Shown: positions 33,266 through 45,800, counted from the stretch's first letter. The stretch is DNA of 64,000 nucleotides from Platycnemis pennipes (GCA_933228895.1 OW121851.1:112923271-112987270); one strand, 5' to 3'. Numbers and translations are program-made. Notes: a model not told the origin generated them from the letters alone.

Positions 33266-33450
33266 AAAGGTTTGTGGCGAGGGTGAATTCACACCAAACA
33301 TTACACATCATGCTTAAAAAGGATTAGTAGCCCTATTCTAGTCGAAACATAACAATTAATAAAAAGATTTAAATAGCAAGGCAAACATTCGCAATCTTAA
33401 GTGGGTTAGTTTAAAGTTCTCATATCAACATGTAAATAACTAATTTAAGA
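33266..33450 (-). mobile_element. LINE-A 3' untranslated fragment
   Basis: Begins at TAAAGGTTTGTGGCGAGGGT, so the terminal 35 bases of the stem-loop and the GATGTA tail are missing. It continues with TTCACACCAAACATTACACA and ends near GTAAATAACTAA. It lies tail to tail with the + copy ending at 33255. Confidence 0.7.
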
Positions 33451-33625
33451 GTTTTGCGAATTGGCCGCGAATACCTCAGAGGAGTCGCCCGCTGAAATGT
33501 GCAATAGCAAAATTTCCAATGAGAAAATAAATTATCTGGCAAGAGTGGGCACCTAGTCGGAAATCAGGGGGTCCCGGGTTCGAGTCCCGGTCGAGGTGGA
33601 TTATTTTGATCTTGAAAAATACGCT
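33451..33625 (+). repeat. tRNA-like cassette, truncated D arm
   Basis: The upstream GGCCGCGAATACCTCAGAGG, CCCGCTGAAATGTGCAATAG and TTCCAATGAGAAAA parts match the cassette at 44696. The core retains GGGCACCTAGTCGGAAATCA, GGGGGTCCCGGGTTCGAGTC and CCGGTCGAGGT, but the acceptor 5' strand and most of box A are replaced by TTATCTGGCAAGAG. Downstream pairing with the left arm is lost. Confidence 0.65.
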
Positions 33626-36600
33626 AATGCAACTACCTATGCTACCCATTGATACATTTTATAAACACCACTGAAGCTATTCACAGCTATCCCTAATAAT
33701 ACGAGGAAACAAAAGATTTTAATTCTGTCGAATTCCGACGTCAAACATTTCATGCACATCCATAATGATGTTGTTCGGTAATGGCAGTCTTTTTTAGTGA
33801 GGATAATTTCGGGATTGTAATAGTTGGTTGGCTGTGATGCCCTTATGACTTAAGTTGCAAAAAAAGCTTCGCACCAAGCTGCAACGTCGCCATTAGCTAT
33901 AATGGAATGTCATCAGAAGCGGAAACAGTACGCAGTTTGTATGGCTCCTAATCGTATTTTCATTTTTTTCTGTCGTTTCACAACCGTTTTCAGCGTGAAA
34001 CTGTTTAAAAATTGTGCTTTTTCTAATTGTGTCATTCTGAAATTAATTATTCTCACTGCCAGTTGGAAAAAGATTTGCGAAAGCTAGTCATTGGATTACG
34101 AAAAGGCACACTCAAGGAACCAGTAAAGCCAATGATTTATGGCTATGTTACATCTTCTGGTCATCTTATTAGTGTGCTGTAATTGGGATTATAATGGACT
34201 TACCAGAAGGATGTTAAGGATTAGGTAAATATTTTGGACTTTGTTCCATGGGTAAATTAAAGTATGGTGAAACTTGAATGTTGATAGTAGCGTTGTAACG
34301 GTCAAAAGCGTGCTCTCCGTGGAGGGAGGATAATTCTATATTGGAGCTTTTTTTGAGGAACGATTAAGGAGAATAACAAAGGGAACCAAGAGATGGAATT
34401 CGGAGAAATTTTGTTTTTGTTGGCGGGAAGAAGTTGATTGAGGACTCTCAGTTAAGCTGAGGAAGTGGATTTAGGAGTTATTTACTGTTTGCCGTAGGTG
34501 ATGGAGGAGATATATTTTTAAGGGCGAAGATCAAGAAGCGAATGAATTGATTTGGCGTGACATGAAGTGGGGTAGAAAATGCGAGGAATAATAGGAGGAA
34601 ATAAGGTCGCGCAGAAGTGTTTCAATTATTCATAAGCACACTCGAATTCCCCCCCTGTCAGGTTGTAAAAGTTTTCAAGATATGGCCATTACCTGTCTGC
34701 TTCTCGGTGAAAGCGTTTGAAATCTCATTTTAACTGCGACCTCTTGCTCGGTGCAAGCTTCGAAAAGTCTTCGAAAACAAATAGTTATCTTTGAAAATTA
34801 TTACGAAACTTTTGGAATCATAGGAACAGGAGTTGGCCCTGAACTTTTTTCCTTCTTCGGTTTATCTTAGTTTCCCGTCCCCGTCCTCGTTCCTTCACGA
34901 CATGAAAGGTCTCTCTACTAATACTACTATCTCCAACGTCTAGTCATACATTCTACCTCCCTTGATGCCTTATTAAACGCCCATTCTATTCCTGCCACCC
35001 ACCCACCCGAGATATATATTCTATTCCAACTTATCCTTCTGTATCCGCTGCCATTCACTATCTCTTCATCCATAATTCACTTTCTGCCTTCCTTCCCCAA
35101 CACGAGCTCCTCTCTTTCGCCTTCCAAATCTCTTCCATCATCCATTTGGGCTTCTCCAAAGCCTGCCATCTGAATCCGTTTCATCCCCAATTTTAAAGTT
35201 CTTTTGAATATATGACGCTTATCTCCGCGAGCAGCGATGTCACGTACAACCCTTAGAGGGTGGATGACGTGCTTTGGTTTTAATGAGCCATTATGTTTCC
35301 GTTGATTATTCATTCCGTGCCTTGTGACAGGGATCGATTTTTTTCGCAGCGTTTGCGTCAGGTTAATCACTTTTGGTGGAAGTCCTGTTGAACTAGAGTC
35401 CTGCGTCTCCACTTTTCCTTCCATCAATTGGAAGTTAGTAAATTAATAATTTATTGGCTGAAAAAGCACAATTTTAATCGAAAGGGATGTGATTTGCCCG
35501 ATCCCAAATGCTTTTACATTTACATTGTCGTCCGAGAGTGAACACGCTAATCTCACCTAGGAATTTACATGTCGCCAAACTAAACCATTCTCTGAACCCC
35601 TGGCATGAGGTGATTATGGCAGTACTTAGAGTGCGTATAAAAAAATAAATTTTTTGGTATCGTTGAAAACTGAATAATCAGATGCATTGATATATCTAAC
35701 CATTATAACTGGAAGACAACGGCCAGCGAGCGGCCACTTATCGCTTTGCCCCTCATGTCTCTCCCTTCTGTTTTTAATTTTTATCGCCGCATTCCCTCAG
35801 TATCGTGGATGTTATGGCCAGAAGTAAATGCTGTAATTTTTCCCGAGTTTATCGCGCTAACGCTTGAACGTCCAATCGATTTTCTGAGTCAAAATAACGG
35901 TCCTTAAATATCCAGCGGCTCTTAATTTGACTTCCACTGCCGCCTCCCTCCTTTCCACTTGGGCTGAGCGAATTTCTTCGCCTCTTTTTTCCCGCCTCGC
36001 GAGGGAACGTGCCCCGCCATTCAGCGAGATATATGTACGTTCTCCTCCCTCCCCTTCATCTCCCCCCCCCCTCTTTCAACGCCCTCTGCCGTCCGACACC
36101 TGACTCACGACGCCTCCCCGTGGACTTAAAAGCCCAGTCGCGTTACCTTATAAGCCCCTTGTAGTTATTTTTCTCCGATACCCCGCTGTACCATGCTCGA
36201 AAGAAAATGTGAAGAATTGTTGGAAGGTAACTTTTGCTCAACTTCTCCCACGAACCTGCTACCATAGGCGGTGGGCATAATTCACTTGCGTCAAGCTAAT
36301 TTCCAGCCGTAAAATGACTTGAGTAATGCCTTCTTATGTTTCAGACGACCCTTTGATTTTCTTTTATATCTTCGGTGTTGATGTGACCGCAATACGCTTT
36401 CACTTTTTCCCATCGTTGCGGTATAGTTTCGTTGATTCTGCTCCGTGCTACGTGGAACTCGGATGGGAAATAGGGTTGATTATCTATTTATCTATTCATA
36501 ATAATCTATTTATTCTAATCTATTTATTTGAAAATGTGTAGCTCAGGTTAAGAATAATAAAATATAGAAAAGTAGACTTCATGATGCATGTGTCTTATGC

Positions 36601-37784
36601 TGAATATATCGTAGTTATTTTAGTTTTATGGAATAAATACTAACCTGTTGATAAAATAATCATGCATCTTTGAATACGTTTTGATTATATGTTAAATGCA
36701 TCGGGGGATTTTTTTCGCATCATTATTCTGAGTTCTAGGTTCAATCGGGTGATCGTTTTTCTTTGAAATATATTTTGGTTGGCCAATGACGAAATATTTT
36801 TGTTGCTAATGTATTCAGAAAACTGCAAACTAACGTAGATGTATGCGTGCTAGCAGAGACTCCCACCGACAAGCTCACTCGTGTAATAATTCCACAAAGG
36901 AAATGTCATCCACCAACCGAGGCGCCACTGGGGATCTCGGTGGGTTTTTGAACGAACAGCTAGATGCATACTATACGCCTCTATGCCGTGCTTACCGTGT
37001 CATGACGCAGTCGTATTTTTGTGTGCAGAGCCCCTGTCCACTGCGTTTCACAAGAACTTCCTACTCCTCCGAGTTGCTAAACATTCGGCACACTTTGGTG
37101 CATCTGTATCTACGAAGTACCCTACAAAATATTTTTAGATTACTATTTATATCTCAAATCGCATTGCTGGTCGAATTCCTATTCCATCCTCGTATCTCCT
37201 TTTCTCGGGTTTTTCGTCATAAATTCTATAAATTGTAAGCGTATTTTATGTGGGTTACGGTGCACAGTACTTCATTTAATACATTCGTAATGGATGGATT
37301 AGAACGAGAGCTCTGTGCCTAGTGCTTTACCGTCGTTATTTGCACATTCCTCCTCCCGTACGTGTCGCAGGGTTTTATGGACCATTATTCATTTCACATC
37401 CCTTTCATTTCCTTTTGTTGTGTGAGAGATGATGAGAAACTTCACTTAGCGCATCCCTTCCAAACCATCCCCTTCGCTCAGCAATGCATTCTCTTGGCGT
37501 GGATGGGATTTTCAAATTGAAGATGATGGAAGATCCGGGCCTCATCGTGTGCCGTATACGAGGAGATATCCAACCCCACATGTCTTTTTAAATGCTCATT
37601 TATGCCGATATCTATCCAATCAATCTTCCTTTCAGTGGTAGGAAAACCAATAAGTGGTGTGCATTTGCAACGAACGGCCAATCTCTGCTAGCCGTGTATG
37701 AGGCGGAAATTATAGCTTGATTTCTAGTGAATTGTATTGGTACGAGAGTTTTCAAACAGAAAATCAATTGCCAAGACTCATTTG
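33626..37784. other. 4.2 kb without recognisable genes or repeats
   Basis: Mostly AT-rich. 35077-35427 has a 116-residue minus-strand frame and 36843-37238 a 131-residue plus-strand frame, neither with a motif. 35930-36130 is C-rich, and 36476-36530 is a loose (ATCTATTT)n tract. I found no RT, transposase or RNA signature. Confidence 0.45.
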
Positions 37785-38240
37785 ATATGCCGCTAGTATA
37801 TGGGATCCACACAAGGAATGTATATTTTGGGAATTAGAGCGTGTGCAAAGGAGTTCGGCAAGATTTGTTAACAGTTAAAACGATAATTTTATTAGTGTTG
37901 TGAGTTTAATAGAGAAACGGGGATTGGAATTACTGTCTGCTTAGCGTTGCTTAAAATTTGGACTAAACCTTTCACGTAAATTTGAATCCAGTATTTTGGC
38001 AGAGGACTTAAGATATATATTAAGAAGCCTCCATATTTTGCTATATTTCATCAGAAATACAAGATTAGAGAAATAGACTTTCGTATTGATAGATTTAGAA
38101 TGTTATTTTCCCCGAGTACCATTTGAGTACGAGGATACCATAAGAGGATTATAATTTAAGTTATAAAAACTTTCACCGTGATGGTTCTCCCCATGTCGCT
38201 AATACTTGCGGTGGCTTGCAGGGTATCATGTAGATTTAAA
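37785..38240 (+). mobile_element. Diverged LINE related to LINE-A/B
   Basis: Translation near 37785 gives YAASIWDPH, then WELERVQRSSARFVN. Further on come IREIDFRIDRFRMLFSPSTI-type residues in shifted frames (about 38060-38125). The 3' end GTGGCTTGCAGGGTATCATG with TAGAT is the same stem-loop end. Divergence from both subfamilies is large, so it may be a third lineage. Confidence 0.7.
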
Positions 38241-38842
38241 TCGTGAGTGGTTGTTTCTTTTGAATAATAGTAATTTTATAGTTATGAGGTCATATTCTCC
38301 TTAAACTCATTCATATGAATTCCGTATTAATACTCTTTCGTGCCCTGGCCTCAATTCAAGGCGAGGAACTTAAATGAATAACAATTCATTTCATAGTTCA
38401 TAGCTCAGAGATGTGGTGTTTCTAGTGCAAGTACTCGACTGAAATAATTAGCTTTTATCTGTGCGTTTGCGATTCGAAATTATTTAGACTGGTGGTAAAT
38501 AATATTTGTATCCCAATCGTCTCACTAATTATAGCTTGGTTGAAAAGAAGGGTAGGTGAAATGAAGTGCATTCGGAATATTTTTATTGATAATAGAGTTT
38601 ACGTGAAATGATCCGCGATGCCAAGAATTCTCAAGGACTGATCTTCTTTTTTTACAAATAATTGTTACGAATGAGGAAATTAAAATTTATACATTTATGC
38701 TAATGGATGTATTGCTGGGGAATATCTTCACCTTAACTGTTAGGCCGGCCGGACATATGTAGGGATAACTATTCGATGCAATACGACACCTTATGTACCT
38801 ACGGAGTGTGATGCATCTCGAGATGATGAGCATGGAGACACG
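38241..38842. other. No recognisable feature
   Basis: AT-rich without motifs. Confidence 0.45.
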
Positions 38843-39095
38843 CATGTACGTCAATACCCTGCGAGCCACCGCGAGGGTGTATGGCAGGGGGTGAAGATCA
38901 CCAATCGTGCTCTATCGACACGCGAATAATAGTTACAGCGCTACTACCACATGGGGACATATTAGATAATAGCCACGTGCAACTAGATGGTTAGTATCTA
39001 CAGAGTAATGAAGGGATTATTGGCTTGTATCTAAATATATTTCTCTGTATTTACCTAAAATGCATGGGTTAGTATTGTCAATTAAAACATAAGTG
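38843..39095 (-). mobile_element. LINE-B 3' tail
   Basis: ACCCTGCGAGCCACCGCGAG, GGGGGTGAAGATCACCAATC, CTACTACCACATGGGGACAT, AACTAGATGGTTAGTATCTA and CTGTATTTACCTAAAATGCA follow in LINE-B order. It stops before the RT coding part. Confidence 0.8.
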
Positions 39096-39609
39096 ACACT
39101 ATCGAAGTAATGGTATCCAGAAGAACAACGATAAATAATGTCGATGTTTCTAGCTACTCTCTGTCGATGTTCATGTCTGCCACGAAAATCCGTCTCTCTT
39201 TTAAGGTCATTCGGTGGTCACTAGGAGGTGGGCGTGGCGGCCAATGCCAACATTAGGTGACCTCGGTATCTCCGGGGCCGATGTTTGTTTTACCCGTACC
39301 GAATACATACGGGAGGGGAGTGGTCATCTGGGTGGTCAGCAGACTGGGAATAAAAATTGAGGCGCTGAAATCGAAGCCTCGGTCTAATTAGGGCGGTGCG
39401 GAAAATTGGAACGGATGTCGCTCATAGTCGGTCCGTTTCACGCTCCGATTGTGACGAGAGACCTGGCTAACCCAGTGTCACGTGAGGATCTACTCGTCGA
39501 TGGTCAGTCAGTCATCATTGACCGCTCGCGTAGACTCAGCATTCTGGAGCTGTTTCTAGCCGACTGAACGCGGCTCTACGTTAATTCTATAGATCGGGTA
39601 CAACATGCG
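39096..39609. other. No recognisable feature
   Basis: Somewhat GC-richer at 39200-39560 with no motif that I can name. Confidence 0.4.
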
Positions 39610-39885
39610 ATCGGGTACAATATTAGGGTCGTGGTTGCCTAAGGGGTAGAGCGCTGAGCTACTGACCGGAGGGTTCAAATCCCGGGCAAGAGCCTTTCAG
39701 GACGCTCCCACCTAAAATCCTTATGCATCTTATTTTCTGCGTGTTTGAACTTCGTAGGGAATCGCAGGTGGCCCAGGGAAAGGAACTGGCCCCCCTACCC
39801 TGAATGTGTGAATTTCATAGGCCGATGACTTAGTACTGGGTGAGCTCTACCCTCATCTATCAAAAACCAACCTTATGGTTGAACA
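39610..39885 (+). repeat. tRNA-derived SINE
   Basis: The head is GGTCGTGGTTGCCTAAGGGG, TAGAGCGCTGAGCTACTGAC and GGAGGGTTCAAATCCCGGGC: box A, anticodon region and box B in tRNA spacing. A non-tRNA body of about 190 bases follows (GACGCTCCCACC, GGCCCAGGGAAAGGAACTGG, ATAGGCCGATGACTTAGTAC). No second copy is present in this window. The architecture is that of a SINE with a polymerase III promoter. Confidence 0.65.
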
Positions 39886-39979
39886 GGAATTTTTATGCGA
39901 TTTTCTATGCGGGAGCGCGATATGGGAATATTATGTAAAAAAACATACGCTGTCACACTCCCGTATCGTAGTTTTCTAC

Positions 39980-40521
39980 TAGCGTAACCAGTCTATTAAA
40001 TGAATTAAAATGGGAATCGTTCACAGATCAGAGGTTGAAATTTAGATTAATCACTTAAATAAATTCCAGGATAATATTTTCATTGATGACGTTAAAAATA
40101 TTATGCGAACTCCAACTTACTATGGTACTCTAGACCACGATCGCAAAATTAGAGACGTTGATTGCCGAACTTACATATTCAAAATGTCTTTCTTTCCTGG
40201 TACGATTAGGGATGTGAATAAATATATCCAATAGTAAAAATAAAAGCTTATCTATCGATGGCATGGTTAGTTGCATGTTCGTATAAGGACTTTAAGCTAA
40301 CCTAACTAACATCATGTTTTTGCATGCTTGATTTACTATTTTTATCTTTTGTAAATTTTGAAGTTTATACACCTATATTATTACTAATCCGTTTTCATGC
40401 ATCATTAGTAATGCATGTTTGGTGTGAGTTCACCCCCTGCCACACACCTTTATGGTGGCTTGCAGGATATTATGTAGATATAGAAATGAACAGAAACACA
40501 ATATCGATTGTACCCGGAGTA
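39980..40521 (+). mobile_element. LINE-A, 3' portion with extended 3' flank
   Basis: Starts at TAGCGTAACCAGTCTATTAA (SVTSLLNELKW). It runs through CCAACTTACTATGGTACTCT and CTTACATATTCAAAATGTCT (R/S..T.IFKMSFF), then the full 3' untranslated part to GGCTTGCAGGATATTATGTA. After the expected end it carries 36-37 bases shared with 28889-28925 in inverse. Frame shifts are present. Confidence 0.8.
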
Positions 40522-40562
40522 CGTGGTGGCTTGCTGGGTATAATGTTTATGTAGATGTATAG
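40522..40562 (+). mobile_element. LINE tail remnant
   Basis: GTGGTGGCTTGCTGGGTATA then TGTTTATGTAGATGTATAG is a second LINE 3' terminus immediately after the previous copy. Confidence 0.6.
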
Positions 40563-41498
40563 TCGCCAAGTCGATGCGTATACGCCTTTGTGATATCGTT
40601 AGTATTTGGCCAATCGATATTCACATCCGCCTAAACCCTAAAACAGTCCCGGTCAATCAGGTAACTGTTTTTAGTTTTAACTCGAGAAAATTCTCTGAGA
40701 TCATTCTTGATCAGTTACCCGTTATGGAATTTCATGGACAGATCTCAAATTTTGACATAAGTTGCGGCGTTACCGGTTACCGTACTCTGCTAATGGCCCA
40801 TATATTTTTCAGTGGCTATTATAAGTAAATGGCTCGGGTAAAAAGCACCACTGACTCCATATGCGCTAAGTGCAACAATACATGAAATAAAATTAAAAAT
40901 GACGGTAATGCAAGCGACGAGCTCGTGAAAACTCCGTGTGGTGCTGAAAATAAAACATTATATTCAAGTGATCTCATTGAATTTGTTTTATATTTTCTCT
41001 CGCCACTACATGCACGTATCCAAGTTGTGTTTGTTCAATGCTTCTCGGTTCTAAAAACGAAACATTTCCTCCTCTTCACCCGAGAACCCTATACGCTGAA
41101 CAAATACAACCGAAAATCACTTTTCCACTCTTCGCGTTGGAGGACACTACAGAACGCTCAACTGCGCGATGCCACCTGGTTTTGGGGGAGGGATAAAAAC
41201 TCGTGAATGGGTAGTGAAATTGGCGAGTAACGAAATGGAGAATTTGGTATCCAGTTGTATTTCGTGTAATGGGTTTGTTGACGTGCTCCATGCTGCCATT
41301 AATTGTAATTGTGTAGAAATAAATTTTGTTCTGGGAAGAAAGTTCTTTGAGACGTAATAAAAATACATGCCTCCATTGGATGATGGATACAATGCACAAA
41401 AACAAAATGACACGTACTGTGGTAAATACTTGCTCAGGAAAAGAACAGGTGTGGTCGCATACCCTCCTTTAGACTATCACGGTGAAGACAATTAACAT
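40563..41498. other. No recognisable feature
   Basis: Overlapping frames on both strands at 41070-41410 without motif. Confidence 0.4.
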
Positions 41499-41686
41499 TA
41501 TAACCAATAATCCCTTTATTGCTCTGCAGATGTTAACCGTCTAGCTGCGCGTGATTCTATTGCCTAACATGTTTCCATGTAGTAGTAACATTGTAGCCCT
41601 TATTTGCATGTCAATAGTGAATGTTTGGTGATATTTACCCCCTGCCTCGCGGTGGCTCGTATGGTATTGCGTAGATGTAGATGAAG
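41499..41686 (+). mobile_element. LINE-B 3' tail
   Basis: ACCAATAATCCCTTTATTGC, AACCGTCTAGCTGCGCGTGA, AACATGTTTCCATGTAGTAG, GTTTGGTGATATTTACCCCC, and an end at GCGTAGATGTAGATG. The stem-loop has lost about ten bases (CCTGCCTCGCGGTGGCTCGT). Confidence 0.8.
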
Positions 41687-43380
41687 TCTTATAATGAAAA
41701 ATGATTTTAATAATAAAAATGATTTTGATTTGTCGTGTGATACACTCGGCCCTTCTCAGATCGTTTCTAAACCAACTTCTGCAATTTAATTGCTAGTTTA
41801 TGAAAATATGCAATTTACTATAAACTGGGATGCACCACTAAAATAATACTCTTTGTTACCCAGTCCTTAAAGCCCTATTGATCGTCTCTTCAATAGCAGT
41901 TTGAATAAGTTGGAAGTTTCTGTATACTTAGTTTTTTATACTACTGAGCTAACCTTGTCGTAATTGAATTGGTGGAAAAAATGACGGGCAAATTATCAGT
42001 GCTCTAATAGACGACGAATAATTAGCTGATTAACCTAAAAGTTGGCAAAAAATACCTACACGCATCACAAGTATAAGAAATGTTCGAGTATTTTTGGAGT
42101 CAGAACGGAGACAAATGTAGCTCCATAATAATTTAGGTGTTTCATGAATGAACGGTGATAGACCTCGTGTTCATTAAAAATTTTTATTGCTAGCGAATAT
42201 ATTTGTTTCTTTTTAATTAGAACCCGGGACTTCTCTAAACTGAAATTAGCATCAACGTACCATATAACTCAGTCAGATATACGCATTGCAGACTACGGGA
42301 TCTCTGTCGGTATATTCCTTAGCTGTGATGAAGTGGGACGGGCGGATATCCTCGAAATTATATGTAAGGAAGTATCCATTCAAAGCGTAGCTGAGCCGAT
42401 TTAATATAAATTTGCTTATACGTTTTGTTGTAGGGAATTTGAGTGAATTTGTAAGGAGATTCACATTAGAGCAGGTGTCAGCTTGTTCTAGTGGATTACA
42501 ATTTCATTGACATTTGGCAGCTTTCTCTGTCTGTAATATTATTATTATTTTCACAGTAAACCATAACGCAATCTTTATCAGGTTACGCGGGAAATTTGTC
42601 AATTTGCTTTAGTTGCCAGCGTACCATTAGCAATGGCTGTGTATGAATCATTCGGAAATTATTTCGTATGAAGCATCGCGGAAGAGTTCCTCAAGAAACA
42701 ATCGCTGAGGATCTCAGGGTCGTTTGTTGTGAGGATCGCTTATCCGTAGTTCCTTTTCAAATAGATAAATGTCTTGAATGTGTTTGTCACACCTCATTTG
42801 GTGTCTCATTGTGTTATCCGTCGCGTGGGTTTCATCCAATCGAGGCCATTTTCAAGGTTTCTGATCCAAACCCCCGCACCTCGTGCACTTTCCAATGTTC
42901 AAAGTACCTGCAGTCATAGTAACTTAATGCATTTGGGAGAGGATAATTTCATCCGCAAGCATTTGTGGTAGAGAATGTTGGAATTCAAACTGTCTCTGCC
43001 TCATAATGATTATTTATATTTATAGACCGGCTTCAATGTATTTCCACATTCGTCAGGCATGTTGTCTTAGCCCTGTATTTATATCGACCATTTGTTGGAA
43101 CCGGTCAGTGCTACATTAAATGCCCGATTTCCAAGGTTCCCAGTATCCTATTTTTTTATATCCAGCATTTTTATTTTGTTTCACTCTCTCTTTCATTCTG
43201 TGTCAAAGGAAAGTTCTCTGGCCCGTGGTAATAATACACAGTAGTAGTGTGTGTGTAGTCGGTTGCTGATACCGCTCTGTGAATAAGGCATTCCTCGCTC
43301 ATTGATGTGGGCCGAAGTATTTTTATTTCACTTCTTATCCATCGTATCCATTGTCTTGCTTCGTTCCTCGCAGATTTTGA
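41687..43380. other. No recognisable feature
   Basis: 1.7 kb of AT-rich sequence. Frames at 42668-42971 overlap each other and carry no motif. Confidence 0.45.
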
Positions 43381-43895
43381 CTCGTGAGAAACTGGGTGAC
43401 GAATTAATTATTTCAGTCCATGATGCCATTGCTCGTCCGGCGTTACTTTCTTCGTGTCAGGAGGCGCCTCATTGATTACGCCCTTCTTACCCATAACTTT
43501 ATCCGACGTAAGGAGAACCCTCCTATGTGTGAGCCTTGTGACGCAACCTTATCAGTAAAGCATATCTTGGTCGAGTGCGAGAAATTCGCTCAGATGAGGA
43601 GAACTTTTAATATCCCGGAACAGATTCACCTAGCCTTAGGGAATGACCCACATATGATTGACAGAGTTTTAAATTTTTTAAAACATATTGACATTTTTAA
43701 TAAATTATGACCATAAATTTATTTGTAACTTTTAATCCTAAATAAATAGCTCATACCTTGCTGTTATACGCATAATGAAAAGCCATAAATTTTAATTATT
43801 TATTTATTTATTATTTGCTAAAATTACTCAGTATTCAGGCGCTAATAACAATAATGTTGACGCGCCTCAAACAAAACAATCAATCAATCAATTAA
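43381..43895 (+). mobile_element. Jockey/I-like LINE, C-terminus with CCHC motif and (CAAT)n tail
   Basis: An intact 96-codon frame from ATG at 43420 to 43710 has YALLTHNFIRRKENPPMCEP, then KHILVEC, and DRVLNFLKHIDIF at the end. Cys37, Cys40, His48 and Cys53 form CX2CX7HX4C, the zinc-binding tail that closes the polyprotein of Jockey/I-group LINEs with an RNase H domain. Intact relatives are about 1000-1300 residues, so most is missing, and the ATG is not the native start. The 3' untranslated part of about 165 bases ends with TTGACGCGCCTCAAACAAAA and CAAT repeats (43876-43893), which is the usual microsatellite tail. Clade assignment is from memory of family features. Confidence 0.8.
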
Positions 43896-44695
43896 GCCCT
43901 TCGGTGGTGGAACGTCTGCCGCCTTTTCCCTTTGTGTTTTTTTTTGCGTTCGAGTGCTCCGGTTGCACGGACCTAGGTACATATATGGCGTCCCGCGTGT
44001 GTGTGTGTGTGCGAGGTGAATGATTTACCGCCGATCCTAACTACCCGTAGGCCGAGATGATTCTTTTTTTGAGATGAGATTTTTTATCTACTTTTGTTTC
44101 CAGCCGCTCGACCGGCAGCGATTTGGTGTTCCGCTCGGTGGCACCTTTCTGTACATTTTCCTCGGGAAAATGCCCCGATAATGGAGGCGGATGAAACACT
44201 TGTGTGTGTGTGTGTGTTTTCGAGGGCAAAAAAAGAAATTCACGGACGAGAGGAGGCCGACTCCGGGCGATGTGTTATTACGGCCTCGCCTCACGTCGGA
44301 TGCTGGATCTCGGGCAAGCCTCCGTCAGAGAGTCGCCACGTTACCGGGTTGAAAATCTAATGTGTACATATGCTCGTAGAGTAACTGTTCTGGAACGTTG
44401 GCATTTTTAATCATGGAGTGGCTACCTTGATTGTGGATGTGTTCTGAATGTTAACAGATTTGCAAGTAAAGAGAATTGAAAACTCATTGGTTAAAGAGAG
44501 CGGAGGAAATTTATTTTTTATAGTGTTGATTATCCTTCACGGTATAGTTGCGAATAATAATTATTTTCTTCGAAGCAATTGAAGGGGATTGATTTGCGTG
44601 AGAGAACACGAATAGGGATAATGAAAATCATGAAGAAAGGTAGAAAAGATTAGTGAGATAGTTGTAATAATCCCTTTTAGATCAGGCGAGAACTA
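43896..44695. other. No gene; two GT microsatellites
   Basis: (GT)n tracts at about 43996-44011 and 44200-44217 lie in moderately GC-rich DNA with overlapping frames. No motif. Confidence 0.5.
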
Positions 44696-44906
44696 ATTCA
44701 AAGACCGCAAACTGGCCGCGGAAACTTTAGCGGCGTTCCCCGCTGAAAATTACCGCCGTTGATTTCCACAGAGAAAGAAGACGTCTTGGTAATTCAACTG
44801 GTAGAGCACCTGGCCGGAAATCAGGGGGTCCGGGTTCGAGTCCCGGTAAAGGCGAATGATTTTTTTCTCTGTGGAACATCTTGCTACAGGCGAGAACTGT
44901 CCTAGA
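44696..44906 (+). repeat. tRNA-like cassette flanked by inverted repeats
   Basis: The left segment GGCCGCGGAAACTTTAGCGG leads to TTCCACAGAGAAA (44764-44776). The tRNA-like core follows (about 44782-44853: CTTGGTAATTCAACTGGTAG, CACCTGGCCGGAAATCAGGG, GGTCCGGGTTCGAGTCCCGG). TTTCTCTGTGGAA (44864-44876), the exact inverse of the left arm, then closes the unit. Box A and box B are intact, while acceptor pairing is weakened by GTCTTGG against TAAAGGC. Four other copies of the core exist in the window (17.5, 33.5 and two near 26 kb). Confidence 0.8.
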
Positions 44907-45260
44907 ACCCATCGCAACTGGTGGAACACATTATAAAAAATATGTCTGTGAGTAATTGGAATGCTGATAATTTTCCACAGTTTGAAGGCCCTTTAGAATA
45001 ATTAAGAGTTTTTCATATCAATGCATTCAAATGACCATGTTGTACAGATCAGCTTATTTGCTTGAGTTAGCACAATTCCCAAAGACTTTCAGGTAGCATT
45101 TTTTACTCATAGTTCAATTTAAATGTCCCGAATTCATCCCCTACTTACTCTAATTTGTAGATGTTAATTACAAGAGGAGATCTAGTTAGTTTCGTTTGTA
45201 CCTTCTTCTTTCCCACCATAGTGTGTTCTGTGTCTAATATTGTAATTAGTTATCATGTAA
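44907..45260. other. No recognisable feature
   Basis: AT-rich without motifs. Confidence 0.45.
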
Positions 45261-45420
45261 GGGATAGGATTTGTGTCTTGGCTGAAGTATTTGCTTCCCA
45301 TCCCGAGGGATTGAGTTCAAATCCTAGCAGTGGTAGAGATTTATCATTGGTACACCGGTCACCACTTTAATACAGTATATAGCCGAACCTTGAGTGTAGT
45401 TCTCGGTCCGAAAAAAATAA
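45261..45420 (+). repeat. tRNA-derived SINE remnant
   Basis: CTTGGCTGAAGTATTTGCTT, CCCATCCCGAGGGATTGAGT and TCAAATCCTAGCAGTGG give a tRNA-like head with box B GAGTTCAAATCCTAG. The body has GGTACACCGGTCACCACTTT and an A-rich end at 45410-45435. Degenerate box A. Confidence 0.55.
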
Positions 45421-45559
45421 AATTATTAAGAAAAAAATTTGAATTTTTGTTCCGCAAAACTTTTAAAATGTTATTCCTTTAACCAATGCTTATTATGTTT
45501 AACACATTATAATTATCTTTGGATACCTTATATTTTTTGATATATTATATTTTAGTTGA

Positions 45560-45800
45560 AGTCATTGAAGACAAGTATGTAGTGTGAAATGACCTAGCCG
45601 TCCAAGAACGTTGAAAACCAAACCGACTAATACTCCGTCCTTCGGATGGGACGTTAAACCGTACCCCTTGGCGCCTTTCCAGGCTAATGTAGACGCCGAG
45701 TCTCTCTCCACCCTTTCCTTCGCCCCATGAAAATTTCCTACCCCTATCCATTCAACCACCTCTACGTCCTCAATGATGCTAGCGACCTTAGCCGTCAGGC
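45560..45800 (+). repeat. SINE-like body segment
   Basis: AACCAAACCGACTAATACTC and CGTCCTTCGGATGGGACGTT-AAACC match, from memory, a block found in the 3' halves of several invertebrate SINEs. It may be the separated body of the SINE head at 45261. There is no second copy here for comparison. Confidence 0.4.
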
